Shown here: one piece after another, positions 5,821 through 12,443 of the stretch
Layout of the letters: every line of letters starts with the position of its first letter
Position numbering within the stretch: position 1 is the stretch's first letter
Source of the DNA: an uncultured Corynebacterium sp.
Lineage (GTDB): Bacteria > Actinomycetota > Actinomycetes > Mycobacteriales > Mycobacteriaceae
NCBI GenBank assembly: GCA_946220775.1
Contig: CAMIFC010000038.1
Span: forward strand, 1 to 14,175
Reading direction: 5' to 3'
Length of the DNA: 14,175 nt
Position numbers and translations under genes: made by a program
Notes under the pieces: generated by a model
Told to the model about the DNA's origin: nothing
The model's input: the letters and a program-made list of their open reading frames with translations, nothing else
The model's database searches: none

Positions 5821-8800
5821 ATGGAGATCATGGTAAAGGACCCGTTGGATCAGTTTTTTGCCCCGGTGGCTGCCTGGTTCCGGGACGTTTTCCACGAGCC
5901 AACCGTGGTTCAGCAGCAGGCCTGGCAAGCCATCAGTAGTGGCGATAATGCCTTGGTCGTGGCGCCGACCGGTTCGGGCAAGACACTCGCCGCGTTCCTG
6001 TGGTCACTGTCGCAGCTCACCGGCGCCGGCGTGCTGTCCCATCCTTCGTCGGGGTCTTCTTCGGACGCCACTGCCTCCAGCCCTACTCGAGTCCTCTATA
6101 TTTCCCCGCTCAAAGCATTGGGGGTGGATATTGACCGTAACTTGGCAGCCCCACTGGCGGGTATTGCTCGGACGGCTGATGCCATGGGAACGACGGTGGC
6201 GCCGGTGCGGGTTGGCGTCCGAAGTGGAGATACGCCGCAATCTGAACGAGCGAAGCTGCTGCGCACCCCGCCGGAGATCCTGATCACGACGCCGGAATCG
6301 CTGTACCTGATGCTGACCTCGAAGGCGGCGGGGACGCTGCGCAACGTCGATACCGTCATTGTTGATGAGATCCATGCGGTCGCGGGCACGAAACGCGGAA
6401 CGCATTTGGCGTTGTCTCTGGAGCGTCTTGAGATGCTCACCGGCGCTCCTGTGCAGCGCATTGGCCTGTCCGCGACAGTGAACCCGGTGGATACGGTCGC
6501 CAGTTTCCTGGGTGGCGATCGGCCGGTGACGGTGGTCAATCCGAAGATCACGAAGTATTGGGACGTGCAGGTGCGCAGCGTGGTGCCGGATTTCCAGGAT
6601 CCACCGGCCGCCGAAGACGTTGCCGCGGCGCAGGTCGAGGACGTTCAGGAGCAGGACGCTAGTGGTGGCGCCGCCGAGGACCTACCAATTGATGAAGCCC
6701 TGATTGGCCCGAGCCTGATCGGGGAGGGCGTTGGTGGTGCCTCTGGGCTGGGGTCCGGTGCACGGGTAGCTAGCGGAGTAGATAAGGAATCCGCGCTGCC
6801 ACAACAGAAATCCGTGTGGCCGCACGTGCAGCGGGAAATCTACGACCAGGTGATGGACAACCGGTCGACGTTGGTGTTCGTGAACTCGCGCCGGGCGGCG
6901 GAGCGGCTCACGGGCGCGCTGAATGAATTGTGGGCCGAGGAGCACGACCCCGAGTCATTGGCCGCGCCGACCAGGCGAGATCCCGCGCAGCTGATGGCGC
7001 AGTCCACGACCGTGACGGGGGTGCCCGCGGTGATCGCCCGGGCCCACCACGGGTCGGTCTCCAAGGACGAGCGGGCAGATATTGAGGCTGCGTTGAAGTC
7101 CGGAACACTGAAGTGCGTGGTGGCTACGAGCTCTCTGGAATTGGGTATCGACATGGGGCTGGTCGATCACGTGGTGCAGGTCGGTGCGCCGCCATCGGTG
7201 GCGTCCGCGGTGCAGCGCTGCGGACGCGCCGGGCACACGGTCGGGGCGACGTCTCACGCCACGATCTATCCGCTGCACAAGCAGGATGCCGAAGCAGCGA
7301 CGGTCATTGCCGACCGGTTATATAAAGGAGACTTGGAACCGCTGCACGTGGTGACGAACGCGCTGGATGTGCTCGCGCAGCAGACCATCGCCGCGAGCGT
7401 GCAGGCGGCGCGGGTGCCTTCCGCCGAGCCGGACGCTGACCTCGCGCCCGGCGATCTTGGCGTCGAGAATTGGTGGCGAACCGTGCGCCGCGCCTATCCC
7501 TTCGCCGCGCTGCCACGGGATGCCTTCGATGGTGTGATTGAGCTGATCAGCGGACATTATCCGTCCACGGACTTCGCGGACCTGAAGCCGCGTGTGGTCT
7601 ATGACGCGGCCGCCGGAACGTTGACCGCCCGCCCGGGGACGCAGCGATTGGCTGTCACCAGTGGCGGCACGATCCCGGACCGCGGCATGTTCGGGGTGTT
7701 CCTCGCTGCCGGGGAGGAAGTCGGTGCCCGGCGCGTTGGCGAGCTCGATGAGGAGATGGTTTACGAGTCCCGCGTGGGTGACGTGTTCACTCTGGGTGCG
7801 TCCAGCTGGCGGATCACGGAAATCAATCGTGACCAGGTGATTGTCGTTCCCGCGGCGGGGCACACGGGGCGCCTACCGTTTTGGGTTGGTGACGCCGAGG
7901 GACGCCCCGTCGAACTGGGGCAGGCGATCGGTCAGCACCGTCGCAGCTGGGGCAGTGGTGGCCTCGACGACCTGCGGGCAGCGGCGTTCATCGACGAGAA
8001 CACGATCGCCAACCTCGACGCCTATTACCAAGATCAGCGCGATGCCACCCGCGTGATTCCCGACGAGCGCACGGTATTGCTAGAACGCTTCAAAGACGAG
8101 ATCGGGGACTGGCGGGTCATTGTGCATTCGCCGTTTGGCCGCGGGGTGAATGCGCCGTGGGCGATGGCGTTGGCAGCGGTGCTGCAGCGGGAAACCGGCA
8201 TCGATGCAATGGCGGTGGCCGGTGACGATGGCATGGTTCTGCGGCTGCCGTATTCGGAGGAACCACCGGGCGTGGAACTGCTGATGGGGCAGTTCACTCG
8301 TGATTCGGCTTCTGCGTCGGCGGGCGGGGCTGATTTCGATTCGCTGTCGGACGCCGTGCTCGCTGACGTGATGGACAACGTCGGAAGCTCTGCCTTGTTT
8401 GCCGGCCGGTTCCGGGAATGCGCTGCTCGGGCGTTGTTATTGCCACGACGCAACCCAGGCAAGCGCCAGCCTCTGTGGCAGCAGCGCCAACGGGCCGCGC
8501 AGTTGTTGGATGTTGCCCGCGAGCACCCAGAGTTTCCCATCATGGTGGAGACCATGCGCGAGTGCCTGCATGATGTGTACAAACTCGACGCGCTCACCGA
8601 GGTGTTGAACGAGCTTGGCCGCACCGGTGCAGGGGCGATTCGTGTCGCGGAGGTCACCACCGATACTCCCAGTGCGTTCGCCGAGTCTCTGCTGTTCACC
8701 TACATCAGCGCGTTTATGTACGAAGGCGATTCCGCAGAGCGTGCCGCCGCGCTGGCCGTTGATCCCGCCTTGCTGGCGAAGCTGCTCGGCAAGTCCGGGG

Positions 8801-10878
8801 AAGGTCTGCAGTTGGATCCGGCGGTCGTCCGTCGCGTCGTCGCGGCTGCTCAGTTCCTTTCCGAAGGACGCCAATCCGGTTCCGCTGAACACACCCTCGA
8901 CATGCTGCGCTCGCTGGGTCCGATGGCGGAGCAACACGTTGCAGAACGCATCCAGCCTCATGTCCGCGAGGAGGTCATGGCTGAGTTGGCGGGGATGATC
9001 CCGCAGCGGCTGATCACCGTGCGATTCGGTGGTCAGTCGAAGTGGGCAGTCGTGGAAGACATGCCACTGTTACGAGACGGACTTGGCGTGCCCGTGCCAC
9101 CGGGTGTTGGTGCGGACCCAACTCGTGTCGATGATGCCCTTGACCAGCTGGTTTTGCGGTTCATGCGTCACCGCGGGCCGGTGTTAGCGGAGGACGTCGC
9201 CGCTGAATTCGGGTTAGGCGTGGTTGCGGCGGAGTCCTTGCTGAAGCGTTGGGTGGCGGATCACCGGCTGGAGTCTGGCAACTTCCTGCCAGACGTGCGG
9301 GCGGCTGCGCCCGATGGGCAGGCCAGCGCGGCTGCGCCTGCCGAGCGTTCCTCGGGGCAACAGGCTGCTGTGCCCGATGGGCAGTCGCAGCAGTTCATTG
9401 ATGTTGGAATGCTGCGCCGATTGCGCTCGGCCACGCTGGCCGCGGCCCGGGGCGCGGTGGAACCCGTCAGCCGCCAGACGTATGCAGAATTCCTCCACCG
9501 GTGGCACAGCATCGGCGATGCCGAACGCGAGGACCTACTGAGCGTTATTGAACAACTAGCAGGAGTTCCATTCCCCGCCAGCGCGTGGGAAACATTGATC
9601 CTGCCCAACAGGATTCCCGACTACCGCCCAGCCGACCTGGATGACCTCCTGGCGACCGGGGAAGTCATTGTCCAAGGCCAAGGCGTCGTGGGGTCCAATG
9701 ATGTGCTCGTGGCATTGCTGCCCGCCGATATCGCTCCTGCGATCGCGGCCGACAGCGTGGAGACTGAGCCTCAACTATCGATGGTCGCCACACAACTCTT
9801 GGACCACATGGCCGGCGGCGGGGCGTTCCTCGCCGCCGAGCTCACTCGCACGACCGGCGCTGAGCACAAGGAAGTAGACGACGCCATTTGGGAGCTGTTC
9901 GACCTTGGGCTGATCACTCCTGATGGGTTTGCCTCTGTGCGGGCGAGGTTGGCGTCCGGAAAAGAAAGCGGGAAAACCGCACACCGCGCGCCGCGGCAGA
10001 ATCGCGGACGGGGATCGACGCGACGGCTGCGGATGGGGCGGACTAGTTTTGCGCAGACTGCGCGCGGCGGCTTCGGCGGGGAGAGCCTGGATCGCGTGCG
10101 ACAACGGCGGGCAGCGCTGAACGCTCACCGTACTGTGCCGGGACGCTGGGCTGCCGTGGAACCACTGATCGCCGGCGAGGTGACGGATACAGAACGTGCG
10201 CTGCTGCGGAGTGAAGCGTGGATCAATCGCTACGGCGTGGTGACCCGCGGGGCGGTCATGGGGGAGAAGTCGCCCGGTGGATTTGCCGAAGCATACCGAG
10301 TCTTGAGCGCATGGGAGGATTCCGGCGTTGTACTGCGCGGATACATCATCGATGGGCTCGGCGGAGCGCAGTTCGCGCCACGAGATGTGATCAGCCAACT
10401 GCGGCGCATGGAGGACGATCAGCACGCGGAACCGACCGAGCCAGTGCTGCTGGCAGCCGCGGACGTGGCCAACCCATTCGGTGCTGCGCTCCCATGGCCG
10501 GAGGCGGATGGCGCTCACCTCGGGCGCGGGGCGGGTGCGCTGGTCGTGTTGTCGGAGGGTCGATGTATCGCGTACCTGACTTGTGGTGGGAGGAACATCA
10601 CGACGTTTGCGGCGCCGAGTTTCGCGGATGAGGGTGGCGGTGGTGCTGGTGCTGGGCCGAGCGGTGGCGCAGCCAGTGGTGGCACCCGTGGCGTCGACGG
10701 TGGATCCCCCGCGACAATCAGCGGCATCATCTCCGCGCTGACGACCGCAATTCGCGCCGGGCGGCTTTCCCCGGTCGTGATCGAACGCATCAATGGCCAC
10801 AACGTAATGGACGTACCGACGCGGGAATGGATCGCGGCCGGTGCGCGGTTGACCCCTAAGGGGCTGAGTATCAAGTGA
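5821..10878 (+). CDS. lhr: Lhr-type large ATP-dependent superfamily 2 helicase
   Basis: A 1685-aa Lhr helicase. Mycobacterial Lhr is an ATP-driven 3'-5' single-strand DNA translocase that unwinds RNA:DNA hybrids and is induced by DNA damage. Helicase motifs run in order: Q-region near 31-33, PTGSGKT (49-55), TTPESLYLM (156-164), DEIH (182-185), SAT (217-219), TLVFVNSRR (350-358), ATSSLELGIDMG (435-446) and QRCGRAGH (465-472). The rest is the Lhr-specific core and long C-terminal domain. It is longer than the roughly 1500 aa of mycobacterial Lhr because of low-complexity stretches: acidic/Ala/Gly-rich 258-330, Ala/Gln-rich about 1160-1195 with PDGQ twice, and Gly-rich near 1600-1630. ATG 5821 has no ribosome site; ATG 5830, with GGAG only 3 nt ahead, is an alternative. 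The gene is divergent from cysQ and coupled to nei2 downstream. Confidence 0.96.
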   Translation: MEIMVKDPLDQFFAPVAAWFRDVFHEPTVVQQQAWQAISSGDNALVVAPTGSGKTLAAFLWSLSQLTGAGVLSHPSSGSSSDATASSPTRVLYISPLKALGVDIDRNLAAPLAGIARTADAMGTTVAPVRVGVRSGDTPQSERAKLLRTPPEILITTPESLYLMLTSKAAGTLRNVDTVIVDEIHAVAGTKRGTHLALSLERLEMLTGAPVQRIGLSATVNPVDTVASFLGGDRPVTVVNPKITKYWDVQVRSVVPDFQDPPAAEDVAAAQVEDVQEQDASGGAAEDLPIDEALIGPSLIGEGVGGASGLGSGARVASGVDKESALPQQKSVWPHVQREIYDQVMDNRSTLVFVNSRRAAERLTGALNELWAEEHDPESLAAPTRRDPAQLMAQSTTVTGVPAVIARAHHGSVSKDERADIEAALKSGTLKCVVATSSLELGIDMGLVDHVVQVGAPPSVASAVQRCGRAGHTVGATSHATIYPLHKQDAEAATVIADRLYKGDLEPLHVVTNALDVLAQQTIAASVQAARVPSAEPDADLAPGDLGVENWWRTVRRAYPFAALPRDAFDGVIELISGHYPSTDFADLKPRVVYDAAAGTLTARPGTQRLAVTSGGTIPDRGMFGVFLAAGEEVGARRVGELDEEMVYESRVGDVFTLGASSWRITEINRDQVIVVPAAGHTGRLPFWVGDAEGRPVELGQAIGQHRRSWGSGGLDDLRAAAFIDENTIANLDAYYQDQRDATRVIPDERTVLLERFKDEIGDWRVIVHSPFGRGVNAPWAMALAAVLQRETGIDAMAVAGDDGMVLRLPYSEEPPGVELLMGQFTRDSASASAGGADFDSLSDAVLADVMDNVGSSALFAGRFRECAARALLLPRRNPGKRQPLWQQRQRAAQLLDVAREHPEFPIMVETMRECLHDVYKLDALTEVLNELGRTGAGAIRVAEVTTDTPSAFAESLLFTYISAFMYEGDSAERAAALAVDPALLAKLLGKSGEGLQLDPAVVRRVVAAAQFLSEGRQSGSAEHTLDMLRSLGPMAEQHVAERIQPHVREEVMAELAGMIPQRLITVRFGGQSKWAVVEDMPLLRDGLGVPVPPGVGADPTRVDDALDQLVLRFMRHRGPVLAEDVAAEFGLGVVAAESLLKRWVADHRLESGNFLPDVRAAAPDGQASAAAPAERSSGQQAAVPDGQSQQFIDVGMLRRLRSATLAAARGAVEPVSRQTYAEFLHRWHSIGDAEREDLLSVIEQLAGVPFPASAWETLILPNRIPDYRPADLDDLLATGEVIVQGQGVVGSNDVLVALLPADIAPAIAADSVETEPQLSMVATQLLDHMAGGGAFLAAELTRTTGAEHKEVDDAIWELFDLGLITPDGFASVRARLASGKESGKTAHRAPRQNRGRGSTRRLRMGRTSFAQTARGGFGGESLDRVRQRRAALNAHRTVPGRWAAVEPLIAGEVTDTERALLRSEAWINRYGVVTRGAVMGEKSPGGFAEAYRVLSAWEDSGVVLRGYIIDGLGGAQFAPRDVISQLRRMEDDQHAEPTEPVLLAAADVANPFGAALPWPEADGAHLGRGAGALVVLSEGRCIAYLTCGGRNITTFAAPSFADEGGGGAGAGPSGGAASGGTRGVDGGSPATISGIISALTTAIRAGRLSPVVIERINGHNVMDVPTREWIAAGARLTPKGLSIK

Positions 10879-10998
10879 TCAGCATTAAATGACCAGCATT
10901 TTGTGATCGGTCGCCAATTGTCGGGTGGCATTGTGGGATCTGGTCCAACGCCCATGAACCCAGGGCCATGACTCCAGCGCCATGAAAGGAACACCATG
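10875..10998 (+). repeat. lhr-nei2 spacer: 14-nt repeats forming a chain of overlapping mini-ORFs
   Basis: Two sets of 14-nt repeats fill much of this spacer. TGATCAGCATTAAA, TGACCAGCATTTTG and TGATCGGTCGCCAA begin at 10876, 10890 and 10904. CCATG recurs at 10952, 10966, 10980 and 10994, so ATGs fall at 10954, 10968, 10982 and at the nei2 start 10996. As a result short frames are linked by RTGA stop/start overlaps: GTG 10875 (5 codons), ATG 10889 (5), GTG 10903 (22), ATG 10968 (5), ATG 10982 (18, running into nei2). All coordinates and frames were read directly; whether ribosomes use the chain is inference. Confidence 0.85.
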
Positions 10999-11871
10999 CC
11001 GGAGGGCGATTCCGTCCTACAACTTGCCGAGCGTCTGAAATGGATGCCCGGCCGCGAGGTGCTGCGCAGCGATTTCCGGGTGCCCAGGCTCGCGACGGAA
11101 TCCCTCGTCGAAGAGACCGTAACCGCCGTGTGGCCCTATGGCAAACACCTGTTTATGCAGTTCGGAGACCGAATTGTGCATACCCACCTCAAAATGGAGG
11201 GCGTGTGGGCGATCCATGCGACCGGCTCACAATGGCGTCGGCCGAGCTACACCGCGCGCATCGTGTTGCGCCTCTCACCGCAGCATCCCGGCGGCCCGCC
11301 CATCGAGGTTGTCGGCCACGATCTCGGCTTCGTTCGAATGTTTCCGTCCTCCTTTTATGACGCCACTATTGCCCACCTTGGACCCGATATTTTAGATCCC
11401 AACTGGTCATCAGAAATGTGGCGAGACAGTGGCAGATCCGGCAGGGATGAATCAGTGCGACGCATCTTGCGTCGGCCGGAAAGAAGCCTGGGGGCGGCGT
11501 TGCTGGATCAAAAGAACGTCGCTGGGATCGGTAATGAGTACCGAGCTGAAGTGATGTTCTTGCTGGGGCTACACCCGGCCACGCCGGTGGGCGCGGCCGG
11601 GGCGGAGAAAGTGGAGCATGCCGTGGACCTGTCGAGGCGAGTGATGTGGGAAAACCGTTGGGAGCCGCACCGGGTGTTTACGGGGGATCGGCGTCCGGGG
11701 ATGACGACATATGTGTTCGGCCGGGCGGCGAAGTCCTGTCGACGGTGTGGCGAAGTAGTTGAACAATCCAGCCTGGGTGGGCGGTTCGCGGGTGGCGACC
11801 CGGACATTGATTCCGCCGAGCTGGAGCGCATCATCTGGTGGTGCCCGAACTGCCAGCCGATGCCCGGTTAG
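10996..11871 (+). CDS. nei2: Fpg/Nei-family DNA glycosylase/AP lyase (Nei2, endonuclease VIII-like)
   Basis: A 291-aa base-excision repair enzyme that removes oxidised bases and cuts the abasic site. After Met1 the N-terminus is PEGDS, with Pro2 as the Schiff-base nucleophile and Glu3 as the general acid; PEGD fits Nei rather than Fpg (PELPE). The conserved lysine is Lys50 in GKHLF. The helix-two-turn-helix is LLDQKNVAGIGNEYRAE (169-185). The C-terminal zinc finger uses Cys248, Cys251, Cys283 and Cys286. The stretch between the two CxxC pairs is 31 residues, about twice the usual, because of an acidic insertion (FAGGDPDIDSAELE). The start is certain: AAAGGA lies 5 nt before ATG. The gene follows lhr on the same strand, as in mycobacteria (Rv3296-Rv3297), which supports a shared repair role and co-transcription. 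Confidence 0.95.
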   Translation: MPEGDSVLQLAERLKWMPGREVLRSDFRVPRLATESLVEETVTAVWPYGKHLFMQFGDRIVHTHLKMEGVWAIHATGSQWRRPSYTARIVLRLSPQHPGGPPIEVVGHDLGFVRMFPSSFYDATIAHLGPDILDPNWSSEMWRDSGRSGRDESVRRILRRPERSLGAALLDQKNVAGIGNEYRAEVMFLLGLHPATPVGAAGAEKVEHAVDLSRRVMWENRWEPHRVFTGDRRPGMTTYVFGRAAKSCRRCGEVVEQSSLGGRFAGGDPDIDSAELERIIWWCPNCQPMPG

Positions 11872-11943
11872 TGGGGACGGCACATCGAAATCGTGATCTT
11901 GGCGTTACACAAACGACGGTGCGAGAAGCGGCCGGCACTTCAT

Positions 11944-11984
11944 GGCTCCCCCGAAAAGGGGTGAGTGGAGCCCCTGAACGGGGG
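11944..11984 (+). terminator. Tandem G/C hairpins after nei2, possible terminator
   Basis: Two small hairpins occur in a row: CCCC-GAAAA-GGGG (11949-11961) and CCCC-TGAAC-GGGG (11971-11983). The first can also be enclosed by GGCTCC (11944-11949) and GGAGCC (11967-11972), which competes with the second. No good U-tract follows (only TTTC near 12000). It may end the lhr-nei2 message or, because GGGGTGA is repeated, serve as a binding site for a G-run-recognising regulator such as RamA. Role undecided. Confidence 0.4.
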
Positions 11985-12136
11985 TGATTCGACCTGGGGT
12001 TTCAAAAGTTAATCTATTCAAATTTCCGGTGAAGTTAACGTTTGCGTTCGGAATTAATGATCCTCATTGTCGACATACTCATAGGCGTTTCTTAAAGGCC
12101 GAATAAAGCGTACACGCATATCGTTTGCTCGATGGT

Positions 12137-12152
12137 TGCAAAAAATGTTGCA
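12137..12152. promoter_or_regulatory. 16-bp operator-like palindrome
   Basis: TGCAAAAAATGTTGCA has perfect 5-bp arms around a 6-bp AT-rich spacer, the usual geometry of a dimeric regulator site. It does not match GlxR, DtxR or LexA consensus. The regulator is unknown. Confidence 0.45.
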
Positions 12153-12233
12153 TAGTCACCCTTAAGGGCATTTGGGAAAGGTGATAGAAGCATTCATAAC
12201 AGTTTTGTAACTTATGCACAGTGATTGAAAGTT

Positions 12234-12280
12234 CATTCGGGATTTGTGCTGATGAAAAGGCTGAAATGCTTCCCCGAATG
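12234..12280 (+). repeat. 8-bp inverted repeat in the leader region
   Basis: CATTCGGG (12234-12241) pairs perfectly with CCCGAATG (12273-12280) around a 31-nt loop, 164 nt before the secreted-protein start. If transcribed it would form a stem; otherwise it is a candidate operator. Confidence 0.45.
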
Positions 12281-12360
12281 GGTCTATTGTTAGCTTCGTT
12301 GCTCTGGAACTGAGTCCGAGCGACGCGGTAACTGCGCTATAAAAAGCTTGCATAGCCTCG

Positions 12361-12391
12361 TTGCTTCGTGGCGGGGCAGTGGCCCCAGCAA
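12361..12391 (+). other. Leader hairpin before the secreted-protein gene
   Basis: GGGGC (12373-12377) pairs with GCCCC (12382-12386) over a 4-nt loop, and flanking TTGCT (12361-12365) pairs with AGCAA (12387-12391), leaving a one-sided 7-nt bulge. It lies 40 nt before the ribosome site and could stabilise the message of a strongly expressed secreted protein. Confidence 0.45.
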
Positions 12392-12430
12392 GGTTCAAAT
12401 CCCAACAAGCTTCTACAACGTTTCCACTTT

Positions 12431-12436
12431 GAGGAG
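12431..12436 (+). promoter_or_regulatory. Ribosome binding site that fixes the secreted-protein start
   Basis: GAGGAG lies 7 nt before GTG 12444. The resulting protein begins MTKFNKSKAGK and then a hydrophobic signal core, whereas the upstream in-frame ATG 12348 has no ribosome site and would place 32 non-signal residues ahead of it. Confidence 0.85.
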
Positions 12437-12443
12437 ATTTCCC

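Larger units (their letters stand above)
11872..12443. other. Long AT-rich regulatory spacer upstream of the secreted-protein gene
   Basis: This 570-base stretch contains no supported gene. From about 12000 it is strikingly AT-richer than the flanking genes. It holds several dyads, among them AATGA-TCC-TCATT (12056-12068), TGCAA-N6-TTGCA (12137-12152) and CATTCGGG/CCCGAATG (12234-12280). AGTTAA is repeated at 12007-12012 and 12033-12038. TATAAA at 12338-12343 is the best -10-like word but lacks a -35. The length suggests complex control of the downstream gene and a possibly long leader. Confidence 0.6.

Noticed and set aside
9775..10800. 341-codon minus-strand frame inside lhr
   Set aside because: Lies wholly within the conserved Lhr coding region, shows no recognisable domain, and is typical of GC-rich shadow frames.
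10918..10941. Possible PafBC/RecA-NDp damage-inducible promoter before nei2
   Set aside because: TTGTCGG matches the start of the motif, but the remaining bases and a properly spaced TANNNT box are missing.
12387..12405. tRNA T-arm-like GGTTCAAATCC
   Set aside because: The flanking bases do not form a T-stem, and no acceptor, D or anticodon stems can be found around it.
12348..12443. Upstream ATG start for the secreted protein
   Set aside because: No ribosome site before it, and it would bury the signal peptide behind 32 residues; GTG 12444 with GAGGAG is far better.
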